Assembly: GCA_022497145.1 (NCBI GenBank)
Contig: MU385865.1
Location: 1 to 64,000 of the forward strand
Reading direction: 5' to 3'
Length of the DNA stretch: 64,000 bases
From: Rostrohypoxylon terebratum
Lineage: Eukaryota > Ascomycota > Sordariomycetes > Xylariales > Hypoxylaceae
Shown here: positions 1 through 11,549 of the stretch, in pieces
Numbering within the stretch: position 1 is the first letter of the stretch
Layout of the letters: each line of letters begins with the position of its first letter
Made by a program: the position numbers and the translations under genes
Notes under the pieces: model-generated
What the model saw: the letters and a program-made list of their open reading frames with translations, nothing else
Told to the model about the DNA's origin: nothing
Database searches by the model: none

Positions 1-1898
1 GTTGGAGACAGTTCGTGTATATACTGTTTCAGATACAATTCAAGATTGTACCTTCCAGTGTACTGAATACAGGCATATGATGCCTGCATTCAACACTTTC
101 TTATAAAACTTAATTTATATTATTCGATAGAGAAGTGAAAGGCCTTATCGTATATCAAGTATTTTCTCTAAAATAGATTATATTGAGCTATGTAGGTATG
201 TTTGAATTAATAGTTCGAATAAGAGGCTACGTTAAAGTTGGTGGAGTGGGAGGTGCTACTGTTGAACAGCTGTTAACAGGTGTTAGAAAAACCAATCTGT
301 ACCTAGCATCACTCTTATGGAAAGCAGCATTAGGGAGGTCGGTGGCGCATAAAGCTCTCGGCTGTTGGGGTTTAGAAAATACCCACCTACCTAGGATTTA
401 GGTAGGTAGGTAATACCTAGTGTATAATGGTCGGATAAGGACCTAGGATTTATTGTTTTAATCATTCTCTCACTGAGCATATAAACTTCCTTAAAGCTTC
501 CAAGGCAATTTGAAATGATCACAGCTCAGAATCGTCATCCTTACATTATCGTGAGAGAAAAGATAATAATTATCGACGACCGTCTAGTGTGCTTGAGTTT
601 TTACCTAGGCCCTAGGTAATTGCTGGGAAAGGGGAAGGAAGACACTTCGCGGTGGGATATTTTTCAAGGGGGCGAACCTGGCAGACCCAATGGGTCCTTT
701 CAGAAATTAGGATACTGTCTGTATTACCTGGGTCCTGGATGTGGCAGTGTGCCGCCGTGGCGCCCTATGCGCCTAGGTAGCGTCGTAGACCTGTTATCTC
801 GTGTCTGTGTCTCGTTCCTTGCCCCTACGATTATCAAATTGGCACATTTTCTCAGAAGAATGAAGTCACTCCTCTATTACAATTTACAGAACGCTAAGCC
901 CCGCGTTGACACTAGCGTCCTAGTTGTCACCCAGACCAAAAAGGCCCATCCCGAAAAACGGTGATTTGGGTTTTAGACTCATCGGAACAGTTCCATATAT
1001 TACACCAAGGGGTCGGTTTAATAAGGGGACTGCGGCTTACTTCGATGTTTCCTATTCAAAGACGGCAGACCGAGCACAAGATGAAGAATCCTACATGCAA
1101 GACATTATAGATGGGACTTATGTCACTGGTGTAGTACGAGAATCTCAGCTTCGGCATCAGTAATCTCGTGATAGAGGTGATCTCCCCAACCAAGCAAGCT
1201 CAACAAAGCCATGGCGGTCGCAGAGTGCGCTGCGGTAATTGAGAAAACACGCCCCCAATATCAGATTCCGCCCTGCCAAGGCGCCTCCACGATAAAGCGT
1301 TGTCTTGGGGCAGCCCTAGCGCAGAAGTTCGCTTATGAGAGCTCTACCAGTGGCTGGCTGGACTTCATCGGTGCTGAATCGGGGATAGGTTCATCGATAG
1401 TCCGTTACGCTTTAGGACGCCTTAAGGCTCCTCCCGAGCCAATTGATCCCTACAATCTGACTTCGTGCGGCTGAGAGGGACCTGCAGCTGCTAGGATAGG
1501 GGCCTTCCAAAGACCACCAAAATTCGTCGTAATAATCTTTCTTACTTTTTCCTCCCAGCCCAAGTCACGATACCTAGCATTGGGTGCGAATATCGGCCTC
1601 GGAGTCGACTAGAGACGCCACTAATATGTAGATGTATTACAGGGCTTAACAGGGCAACGGGGAGGCGGGGAGGCGGGGAGAAGAACTGTTCTTACAAATA
1701 CAGGCGTGTGTCCCGGCACGACATCGCTGATCTTCTCCGGGAGGATTTGAAGGGTTTTATATATCTAAGTAGAGTCATTCATTGTTCAAACACACACTGA
1801 AGATTTGGGAGGCACGGGTCCGTCCTGAGAGGCAACAACAAGGACAGAACGGTACCACAAGAGTATATAATCGTGCACCGTTAGGCGATACCATCGAA
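1..1898. other. No confident gene; leading intergenic region
   Basis: No frame here gives a recognisable domain or a convincing multi-exon structure. The only ORF with a good initiation context is 87 codons at 1211-1474 (AAAGCCATGG), with no recognisable motif. A G-rich tandem stretch (GGAGGCGG units) lies around 1659-1680, and short TAGG/CCTA repeats occur at 381-420 and 604-620. I treat the region as non-coding, or as upstream sequence of the gene at 1899. Confidence 0.5.
385..407. repeat. Perfect short hairpin of the CCTA/TAGG repeat family
   Basis: ACCTACCTA (385-393) and TAGGTAGGT (399-407) are exact reverse complements separated by a 5-nt spacer (GGATT). The same motif family recurs across the window, for example near 24350, 26344, 30691, 33022 and 51188. 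Confidence 0.8.
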
Positions 1899-2929
1899 AT
1901 GGAAGAGGCGGCAAGGGCAAACAAAAGGGGCGAAACCCTCATCCCGACCCCATCTTGGTTTATTGCATTACGAGTCTTTCAAATCTTCTTTTCCATCATT
2001 GCTGTGGGTATGACGGGATGGTGGATTCACGGGCTATATTACGACGAACTAGGCTTCGTCATTGTCTGCGTACGTTCTCAACTCGAAACCACAAATGCCC
2101 TCTCAGTCCTAGAGGAGTTTCTATCGTCACTCCGCTAACACTAGCACCTCTCCAACAGGGACTCTTCACCTGGATCATTGCCGTGTATGCGCTTCTAGCC
2201 GAAAGAGTTATTTCCTGTCGACGGGCCTACAATACGTGGGCCATCCTCTCGCTTGACGCTATGATGATTGTCTTCTGGCTGGCGGCTATGGCCGCTGTCG
2301 CGAATCTACGCAGCCAATTCACAGTATCCGTTACAGCCAGCTGCTACAACGACGGCAGCACGATCAACAGCGGGCACTGCACTGTCTACAAGCGATCCGA
2401 TGTCGTTGGCGTCGCTTCACAGGCCGCTCTTGGAGTCCTAAGCGGCATAGCCGCCGTCAGCGCCCTCGTCATGATTCTCTTCGTTGTCACCTTCGCTTAT
2501 GTGTGCCACTACTTCCGCCTCTCCTTCGCAGCATACTCGACCCATGACCCCGAAAAGGCTGCCGCCGCCGCCGCCACAGGCGTAAACCCAAGTGGTGCTC
2601 CCGGTGTTCCAGGCGTCACAGAGCTCCAAAGCGGCATGCCACCACAGAACTTTGCCGCGCAACAACCGCAGCCTTTCTCACACCAACAAGCTGGTAACCA
2701 GCAATGGGCTCAACAGACCGGATATCCCCAACAGCCCGCCGGTCAACCTCAGTACCCTCAAGGTCAAGTCTATAACCCGTATGCGCCGCAGAACACAGCG
2801 TACGCTGGAGCTGCCGGTGCGTATCCCCACGGAGTTGGATCGACGGACCCCGCACAGCCGTATAGCCCTCAGGGCACTCCAGCTCCAGGACAGCCCTACC
2901 AAGCTCCTCATCAGCTACCTACAAGTTGA
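1899..2929 (+). CDS. MARVEL-like four-TM membrane protein with Pro/Gln-rich tail
   Basis: Two exons, join(1899..2069, 2159..2929), give 313 aa. The donor is GTACGT and the acceptor is CCAACAG, and the join keeps phase 0. The start was chosen at the first ATG giving a short cytosolic N-terminus; an in-frame TTG codon lies upstream but no ATG. Four hydrophobic segments lie near residues 20-43, 52-70, 85-103 and 145-175. A loop between TM3 and TM4 holds two cysteines. The cytosolic tail (about residue 190 to the end) is rich in Pro, Gln, Tyr and Gly with repeated YPQQP/GQPYQ-like units. This topology is typical of fungal MARVEL-domain proteins, which sit in plasma-membrane or vesicle membranes. 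The domain call is inference from topology. No function can be assigned. Confidence 0.8.
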
Positions 2930-3278
2930 ACAGCCCAATTGAAATGCTTTTCATGTTGATTGGTAATATTCCTCAAGCGATGTGGCGTTGTTGGATCAGG
3001 TTTCTTCGTGGTTTCGGTAGGGTAGAGAAGGTCGTTCGGTGCGTTTGGTATTGAAGGGCATGATGTCGCATGACCTTGGAAGCCTTGGTGATCAATATGT
3101 CTCTGTCGCTTCTGTCTATATGTCTGCTTATGTTGCCATATACCCGTATAAAACTAGACCATTATCAAGAGTCATGCCATATTTCTAGGAATGGTGTGAG
3201 TTGTTACAAGTGACCGTATGCGAATAGGGCTAGAAATTTTCACATATATCGACAAATCGTCATGGTAAGCCTGGCCTT

Positions 3279-5061
3279 TTATACGGAATCCCTTGGACTG
3301 TAGGCGTCGGGGTCGAGAGCCGCCCTGGTGATAAAGGAACTGAAGCCGACTATGCTTCCGCCACCCCTACCGTAACCGACTGTCATAGGATTAAAATCCA
3401 GCATGTTGTCCATCCACATGCGATACTCCGGATCGGGATCTAGGACGGTCCGAGCCATTCCCATTGGGAAAAGGTACATGCAGGTTTGATCGTTGAAATA
3501 ACTATGCTGTTCGTGGTGCCGACATTGCCAGTCAAAGACGCGGCAAATTTCTATTGCCGGATCTCGTATGGATAGAGCTGTACCCGGCCAACTGAGAGGC
3601 TCGAAATACGAATTAGGAAGAGGCGATATTGGCGACTCAGGTGACGTAGGAGTCGATGAAGCAGAAGCGCGTCGTGCGCATATATCGATGACGGAAGCTG
3701 CTCGCGATGGTTGGAGTTTCCATATGAGCGCCATGATGAACATGAGCGCTGCGTTATACAACATGATATCATTAGCGTAAACCGGTCGGTCAAAATGCAG
3801 CCGGCCAGTTCCCATGGGATTGCTAGCAAGACCTCTGAATTCTGGGGAAGGGTAACTTTGGTCTATCGTGACGCGTCGACCATACTTGCGTTGCCATTCC
3901 CAACGCCAGCGGTACAGTCTTTCCAGCTGGGCATTTATACGTTGGCAGAGGCTCGCATAGTGATCTCTGTGCTCGTCGGAAATGAAAGCTGAGTCGACGA
4001 GTTCGTCGCTTAGATGAAGAGTCATTTCATCAAGGCAGTTGATTTCTTCGAGGAATCCTGGTATCATGACAAAGACATCAAGGATATGGGCTTGTTCTGG
4101 CTTTGAGGATGGATCGAGCTCGTACGGTTCATCTTGCCAGCTGGGAGTTTCGAGAAACGTCCGTCGCCTAGAATGCAACGAGGCTACTAGCTGCGAATTG
4201 TTAACAACTGTGCATACCTAAGTTGTCGGGATTGCGTACTAGCGTAGCTCTAGCTGCTTCAAAAGCATTTCTTAGAGGCTGTCGTTGAAAGGCCGCTGGT
4301 CCGCAAATCACTAACACCTTGCCAATCGCTCTGAGATGATAGATTGCACCCGTTCTATCTGCCTGGATAGCCTATTATTGTCTGATTAGATGTGAAGATC
4401 CCGAGCCTTGGGTGGAATTCGTTAAAATGATGCTTACCGAAACCATCATTAACACGAGAATTGGCACCACTAAGGTTCGCTTGTCGTAAACTCCAAGCCG
4501 GTCCTTTCCAAGCTCTTCCGCCAGGACTCGCAAACATTTGCCGTATTGCGTAGCCCCTTGGACCTGGAAGTCCTGTACCCTATTACTGAGGCCGAAATTT
4601 AATCGAGCGAGAGCTTTGACAGCGTTGAGTGAAAGATTACCAAGTCTTCCCTGGGCCGCTTGATCTAACCAAAGAGATCCGTAAGATTTCCAAACGAAAT
4701 TTCTAAACATCTGAGCAGTACACATATCTCCTTCGAAGGCTGCGAGACTGAGTTCTGGTGCAGGGCCGAGATTCACAAGACTGTTGTGTGTGAGTTCCGT
4801 ACACTCGGACCCTTGTGATCGGGATACCGGACGGGAAGCGACAGAAGTATGTCGCCATTGCGTGACCCTTTCGTATCCCATACACACAAAACCGGCCTTG
4901 ATGCAACGAGAACATTGAGGCTTGGCTTCATCTATTCGCAAGTCAATAACGATAGCTCGTCGAATCTAGCTTGCTTAGAAAGAGTATTTGGCCCTACCAC
5001 ACTTCACTCTCCTCCTTCGGCACGTATTGCAACCCTTGCTCCTACCAGCTACTCCAACCAT
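3279..5061 (-). CDS. Zn2Cys6 fungal transcription factor
   Basis: Four exons, complement(join(3279..4190, 4240..4362, 4438..4931, 4998..5061)), give 530 aa. The zinc cluster spans residues 11-38 with six cysteines at 11, 14, 21, 28, 31 and 38 (CX2CX6CX6CX2CX6C) and a basic RRRR segment after the second Cys. A 66-nt intron falls just after the third Cys codon, a common position in this family. Further introns are 75 nt (GTAAGC donor) and 49 nt (GTACGC...CGCAG). The middle region carries the FEAARATL...ASLHSRRRTFLE block seen in the regulatory half of many C6 factors. The protein is presumably nuclear and DNA-binding at CGG half-sites (family knowledge). Its targets are unknown, since no pathway cluster adjoins it. 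The start ATG lies ten residues before the zinc cluster. Confidence 0.88.
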
Positions 5062-7760
5062 GATCAGTTTCGGCGGAATTTATCTAAGACCCCGCAAAAC
5101 AACGCGAGAATAACGATAGGATAGTTGATGAACTACCTAGACTTGGAAAGGGAAAAGGATCCGATCGTTAATATCTGATCGCAGACATGAGACAACAATA
5201 TACGTAGTATAGATGGTTTCATGAAGATATGCCGGCGACTTGAAACATTTCTATGAACATAACTCATATAAAACATCGAGAGCTAAGTCATCCTTCTGAA
5301 AAGTCGGCTATGCGATGGTTAGGCATACTTTATGAGGTATTGACATAAGCGGACGTGGTCTCCAATTCCGGCCGAGTGGCCGAGACAAAAATAGTCGAGC
5401 GGGACGGGCCAATAGGTGCCCTTTTTTCAATTAAGAAGGACGGATTGTGATTGAATCACGGGTGCGTTAGCTCTGCTGCAAGAAGGTTGCATTGGTTGCA
5501 TTGGACGCTGCCCCCTGTTTCTTGTGTTCTTTCGCGATACCGATCCCCTCCATCATCCCGCCTATACGCGCCACCCATCTCCCGTCAACCTAGCGAGCTT
5601 CGGAAACAACTTTAAATTAAATGGATCCCGATCGTCAGTTTAGAGTTATCTCAGGGGACGGGATGTCACTACTGTATAAGTATAAGCTATATAAGCCTCG
5701 ATGGTGTATCATCGTACCAAACGTCATCCGGCTTGTGATTCTATAGATAATAGATCTCCAGGCTGCTTCTACAGTATGTAGGTCCTGCCAGGTGATCTGC
5801 TACTGATTAGATTCGGCGAATATCTATGGTGCAGAGGATCAGCATCAGCATCAGCATGGATGTGACTCTACGTCGCTAAAGCCTCAGGTTGCGTTGTGGA
5901 ACAAGTATCGACGTCGAGCTGAAATACGTACGTCTCATCATTCAGACGAAGCTATCTGATAGTATGGTGACATTGCAATGTTGCCCTGCAAGCTGAGTAC
6001 CTCGCTGGTGAATGGCTTCTGTGAAAAATAGTAGCACAGTCCGATGATGGCAAGCTGGAGCCTTGTTTTTTTGGTTGCCTCTGGTGAGAAATCTCATCGA
6101 GGGTAGCACAAAATGGGAGTTTGAAGAATCCATCGTTAGATAATAGTATCTCTCATATTGGGGGCCATGAGTATGATGTATGTATGAATAAGCACCCCAT
6201 AAGATGAAGAAGCGCTGAGATCGATATAGATAGGGCTACGAAGTATGTAGGCTTAAAAAATCACCGCTTCTCATAGGGCTGGGGTGTTTCTGGGGGGTAT
6301 TTTACTGCATGGTACTACGTACCTACAGCCCCTGGATCCACCGAAGCGTGGTGTAGGCGTGGTAGGCGTGGTAGGCGTGCTGGCGTGGTACTTTCTAATC
6401 CCCCCCACACCACACTGGCCAGTGGCCACTTCCCTCCATCCCATCCGCCACTAACGTCGGCACACGGCGTAAGAATTAGCCCTTACGAACAGGCCAGCGA
6501 TTCCTCTAATAATCCTTTAGCGTATCATGACTCGCGTGATTCCTACACGCGAATACACTTTTATCAGAGTTACTCTGCCCGACTTTTCAAATTCAACCCC
6601 AACGTCGCGTTGTACAGCATTTGTCCTGCCATCTATTCAGGGGGTTATAATGCGAAAGCCAGAGGCAGATTAATACGGCGTACATCTAATATGGATGACG
6701 AATGCGCAAATCAAATGCACGTCTCTTCCGTGGAAATACCATCGTGGATACCTCAGGCAAAGAGACCTGGATCAAATGTGTTAGATCCAAGACCTACATA
6801 TTGTAATAAGTATTGTACCTACTATGTAGATCCATCCATGGATAATACCAGGTATGATTTTACCCTTACGAGGTTATCGACAAGCGCGTCCAGCATATCG
6901 ACGGATACAAAAGTACAAATGTGACATTAAAATTGCCTATTATTTGCTCGCCCGGATTCGGATGCCGAAACAAGGCGCAGCGACTTGCTCGTATGGATCG
7001 TTTAATAGATGGTCTAGAAGATGCTGGATATTATTACTATCATTTCCTTGAAAAAGTTTGACACTCGCCTGCACTAAACATAAAACAAGCGCTCGGGAAT
7101 CAATGATACCGTGGCAACGGCCATGACGACATTCACAACCCGCTGGTGGCCGCTGTTTCCCACCTGATGGATCTTGCTTCACTGCTTCAGTGTGTTTCCC
7201 CAGTGCTCTTTCTCCTTCGACTCCAAAACCGAAGCTGCCCAACCCTGTTTGCATAAATAGTGCACTGCGAGCTTTGCGGGCCGTGAGTAGGTACGTACCC
7301 TACCAGCTGGAGGACTAGCACTCGTTAGCTAGACTTAGCTCAAATCTAACCTTCTATTTTGGGGACAATTTCATTGTGATGCTCAGATAATTAGTTGACC
7401 TGTGCACTACGTCGTTGCCCCGTCGCCCACTCAATCGCCTATTGGAAACGCCTTTTCCAACCATTTCCAAGCTATGAATACGAGATGGGGACAATACTAA
7501 TAGACTCAGCCCACTCGCGTCAAGCGTGTCAACACACGGTCGGGCCGGCAATCAAAAACAAGCCTCTGCAGTAGATTTTTTTTTTCATGCTAATAACACT
7601 TATAAACAATTTCTCGCCTCTTTTGCCTCCCAATTGCAACCTCACCTCGCAACAAACAGTTCGGTAAAGGAAAATAGCAACCGCGACGCGACATAGCGAA
7701 CGATAGCACAGAATAAGCACAAGCTCCACCAAAGAACCTACCTCACTATCGCAAATCAAG
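5062..7760. other. 2.7-kb intergenic region, no gene recognised
   Basis: Only short unsupported frames occur here. It holds a 9-bp tandem repeat at 6353-6379, an AGCATC triplet-like run near 5842, and a T-rich stretch near 7576 just ahead of the gene at 7761. An ORF of 179 codons at 6385-6924 lacks an ATG start and any known motif and was not called. Confidence 0.5.
6353..6379 (+). repeat. Tandem repeat, 3 x 9 bp
   Basis: Three exact copies of GTAGGCGTG sit head to tail, and a degenerate copy follows. Confidence 0.85.
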
Positions 7761-8303
7761 ATGTCCACCACCGCAACAGCCACCGCATCCGCCGCGAGCG
7801 CGAGTTCCACCGACTGCGGCGCGAACCTGTACAACATCCCGGTGCAGGACCCGTCCGTCGGTATCCGCGCCGGCGGGAACCACACGGACATCATGGCCGC
7901 GTGCTGCAAGTCCGCGGACGTCATCTCCTACTACTCGGGATGCGGCCTGTACTGCCTGGCCGAGGGCCAGAGCGTGATGGACCTGATCGACTGCGTGTAC
8001 GAGAAGGGCGCCCCGCGACCCGACGTCTTCTACCGGGGCAACGTGAACGCGACGGCCACCGTGACCGGCTCCGCCCTGCCCACCTCCGTCGACGCGAGCG
8101 TCGTCGTCACCGGCGGCAGCTCCAAGGCTACTAGCACCGGCAGCGGCAGCGGCAGCGAGACGGGCAGCTCGGCCGCCTCGACGAGCTCCGCTGGCAGCGC
8201 TGCCGCCAACGTGCGACCTGAGATCGGCACCTTGGGCACCATGGGTCTGACCATTGGCGCCTTATTGCTATCGGCTACCGTGTTCGGTACTCTCCAACTA
8301 TAA
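7761..8303 (+). CDS. Small Cys/Ser-rich protein with C-terminal hydrophobic tail
   Basis: Single exon of 180 aa. The N-terminus is Ser/Thr/Ala-rich with no hydrophobic signal peptide. Residues about 19-75 form a cysteine-rich block (C19, adjacent CC, CGLYC, DC) with an NHT glycosylation-type sequon. A Ser/Gly/Ala-rich linker follows. The last 25 residues are hydrophobic (MGLTIGALLLSATVFGTL). The layout resembles GPI-anchored or tail-anchored fungal surface proteins, yet the missing signal peptide argues against classical secretion. Strong GC3 bias compared with the flanking AT-rich DNA supports real coding. The ATG sits in a good context (CAAGATGT). I know this type only as a fungal conserved hypothetical. 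Confidence 0.75.
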   Translation: MSTTATATASAASASSTDCGANLYNIPVQDPSVGIRAGGNHTDIMAACCKSADVISYYSGCGLYCLAEGQSVMDLIDCVYEKGAPRPDVFYRGNVNATATVTGSALPTSVDASVVVTGGSSKATSTGSGSGSETGSSAASTSSAGSAAANVRPEIGTLGTMGLTIGALLLSATVFGTLQL

Positions 8304-9034
8304 ACGACGCCTACGTACTTTGTACCTTGGTATCCTATCAGGGGACGGGACGTACTTCAGAAGGGACATAGCGGAACGAAGAGCAAGTGCGTCAGCTTAA
8401 GAAAAAAAAGCTTCGGAGAGGAGGGAGGTGGTGTTAATAATGGAGTCTACCATACTCGGGTCCGGCGCACTATACCATTTGGAATCGGCAACGGGAAAAA
8501 AAATTGATTCATTCATGGACATAATCACATGCATTTGCATACAGCATTAATAAGAACGCGTAGATTAGTAATTGCATAATTCCCAACACACATCCCTAGT
8601 ATGTACCGACGATGCGGAACCTTTAGATCTAGCTGTGACTAGAAAAACCTTAAGCAGGAGAACCTTGCATGACAGCGGACTCTGAACTAGTAACACAATC
8701 TACAAAGTAGCACATTCTAGTTACTAGTTACCCAGTGGGAATGCTTTCGAAGTGCAATACAGACTGAATTGTTCGCCTTATCGTAGTTTTTACAGCCTCC
8801 TATAGTACAGATATATCCCTTCTTTTCGCCAGCAAAAGCATGGTATCCTACCTGAACTCCTAGATACGTGCTAGCTAAAGACGTCTCCCAGCCAGCGTGA
8901 TAATACAAGGATCAGTGAACTGATTGTATTAATTTCCTTCCAGATTGGACGGTATTCCCACTTAATTCCATCTCGATTCCCGTCATCGCCCGGACCGAAG
9001 AATCGGTATATTACAGTTGAACATGGCGGTGTGA
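8304..9034. other. Intergenic region, nothing recognised
   Basis: AT-rich spacer between convergent genes, with A-rich runs near 8401 and 8497. No supported ORF. Confidence 0.5.
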
Positions 9035-10011
9035 TCATACATTGCTGTGACGAGCTCGCTTGCGACCGCTGGCCGACCCTGGGTGTAGCTTGTCGTTGCG
9101 TTCTCGTTTGAGCTTCTCGTCCAACACACGAGCTAGAAACAATAGTTAGATCGATGCTCTTCACGGTACGCATCTCTATGAGCTCAGGAAACTTACTAAG
9201 AACGTCGTAACCGAATTGAGGGAATTCCAAGCACAGAGAGCGGAATTCTTCCTCCGCCTCCGCACGCAAGGTGTGGCTTCGGGTGGCCCAGAAGTTGGCC
9301 ACGGGGGCGCGCACCGTCGTGTCCTCCTTGCTGGTGAACTGGTAGATGTAGCGAGCGTAGGCGATCTCTCCCTTCGCTGTAGAGTTGACACAGTGAATCT
9401 TGCTGCTTGCGAGGCTTCTCAACTTCTCCACGCCAAACTTCTCTGCTAGAGTATAGACGCGCGCATGCTTCAAAAGCTGCTCTCCTGTCTCGTCGACGGC
9501 TGGGATCGAAGGGTCTGGCTCTAGGATTCGCTGGCCGGGTAGCTTCCTGGGGAAATAGTTGCCGGTGTAGAGAAATTCTAGGAAGCATCCAACAGCATCC
9601 AGCTCTTCACCAGCTAGGTCCACCTGTCTCGGCTATGGTAGAAGTCAGCAATCATCTAGCTTAAAGTGGCAGAGATTTATAGTGGAGTCAGATTAAACTT
9701 ACGCTTCCGTCGTCGGTGAAGGCTGCGCAGGCCTCTAAGAACCACGGGCTCTGTGTGAGAAGTGCCTGATGCGCGGTGAGGAGAGTTTCATTCTCGCCTG
9801 TTCCAACAAGCAGTGTCACGACTGGGCTAGTCAAATAGCTAATATAACTAGTACGAGGCTCGATTTCACCGCCCTCAGGAAAAGCCAACTCTGCGCCATT
9901 GTTGCCAGCACCAGCCGAAGCTCCAGCCTCGTCGCCTTCTCCCATCTCGATGTCGGCACCAGGGTTTGACTGCTGCCCCTCGACCGGATCATCGTTTAAT
10001 TCTTCCGCCAT
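9035..10011 (-). CDS. BTB/POZ domain protein
   Basis: Three exons, complement(join(9035..9132, 9197..9623, 9703..10011)), give 277 aa. The first donor is a perfect GTAAGT at 9702 and the acceptor is GAGACAG. The second intron is 64 nt with GTAAGT...TTTCTAG. The first about 45 residues are acidic. The BTB fold follows: TSPVVTLLVG, a TAHQALLTQSPWFLEAC helix, then the ELDAVGCFLEFLYTGNY block. The C-terminal half is helical with a VYTLAEKFGVEKLRSLA segment, as in fungal BTB proteins. The last exon adds a basic tail (LDEKLKRERNDK, GRKRARH), a likely nuclear localisation signal. BTB domains mediate dimerisation and CUL3 binding; the partner here is unknown. Reading straight through the second intron would give a longer, less plausible tail. 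Confidence 0.87.
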
Positions 10012-11549
10012 GGTAGCGATTGTAAAAAGGATTCGGGTTTGATCTAATGAGAGCTCGAGATGATGAACGGATGGAGTCGGAAAAGAATGTACCCGTCGAT
10101 TGTGATTCAGATGATGCTAAGATCAACTTTGAATAGTTTCGTTTCAAGTGAATGAATCGGGGAATAAAATAAAATTTGTATTCATTTCTGAATGAGAGAA
10201 TGCGCTGAGTTCACTAATTGCGAGGTTGAAAGATAGTAAAAGGTAGAAGGACGTCGCAATTGCGAATGGCGCAAATCGCGAATGGCCAACAACAGTTATT
10301 ATTATTGAAAGTGGGATGATCCTAAAAGGTGCTAAATACTAAAGTCTAAACCGAAGCGCGAGAGAAGGGAAACGCTTAGGTGTCGCAACTCCAACATTGA
10401 ACTTACCTAGCACCTAGCAGCTAGCTACCAGGTGCCAGGTGTGGGTGCAGTTGCCCGGTCAAAAAATGAGAGAAAAAATGAGAGAGGTTGGTGCGCATCC
10501 AAGCTTCCAATTGGCTAGAAGCTTCCCAAGCTCTCTGGTATAGTAGTACGAACTTCGAAGTACTTGAGGGGTTACTTCGCAATGGCAATCGCGTCCGCAA
10601 ACAGAACAGCCAATTGCTACGGATGTCATCCATGATTTTGATTTAAAGCTTAGACTACGAAGTATTCATACTAATACTTCGTATGTAACTTTTAATTGTT
10701 AATCACTTCAATTATCGTGCTTATATTTTTTAAGGCCGTCCATTTTCAATCCATCTACATTAATCAGTTTACCTCATTTTCCCATCAAATTTGGAGGCGT
10801 AATTTATTATCTGCAAGAAGCCGCAGCGATGCCTCTGTCGCTTATTTTACCGTTTTGCACCGAGTTGCGAACACTTGATCTTCTCTTTTAGGATTGAGAC
10901 TCCAAGATCCATAGTCTTAAGATCCTCAGAATCGAGTAAGATGCTCTTGGAAAAGGCTCACCAAACCTCTAACGTTCGAATCGACACATCTCATTTCATC
11001 TCATAACAAGTTTCAAAGTTACGAGTCGCATACTGCTGTACAACTTGTAGCTTATTCACTATAACTCGGATCATTTTAGCTGATAATCTAATTGTCTTAG
11101 ATCAGGTACAGCAGTAGTCTCTCAGGGCATTCAAATTGAAGTCTTAACTAGGGTTTAAGGATAATTACTATAGGTATTATTTGACTCTAGCCCTATTAAA
11201 TCGACAATGCCCTGTTACACAATTGCAATGATAGAACGTGTGTCTAAATTGACGAAAGCAGACCCAGAAGGTCCTTTATCTTATATGTATAATAAAGGAG
11301 TTGACTGAGTAGTCGAATTATCATTTCTTTGTGTTTCCTCAACTTTCGTCCTATCGCTTTATCCAACTACATAACAGGCACTCTGTTTGACGTGCATTTA
11401 CCTAGTAACAACCTTTCGTCGGTTGTAATCCATATTAGGTACTTATTCGAACGCCGTGCTGGTCAAGTCTGAAATAGCCCACCTCTTCCTGATGAAGGAT
11501 TCCTCATAATTCAGCATTGACACATACAGACCCCGATATCCTTTCAAAA
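10012..11549. other. 1.5-kb intergenic region
   Basis: Divergent promoter region between the BTB gene and the kinase-like gene. It is AT-rich with no supported ORF. Confidence 0.5.

Noticed and set aside
1211..1474. 87-codon ORF with a good initiation context
   Set aside because: No motif, no splice continuation and no composition signal; not enough to call a gene.
4191..4239. Alternative 31-nt intron in the transcription factor gene (donor GTATGC)
   Set aside because: Too short for a fungal intron; the 49-nt GTACGC...CGCAG intron gives the family-like FEAARATLLVASLHSRRR.
6385..6924. 179-codon open frame
   Set aside because: Begins with GTG next to a minisatellite, has no domain, and its composition resembles translated non-coding DNA.
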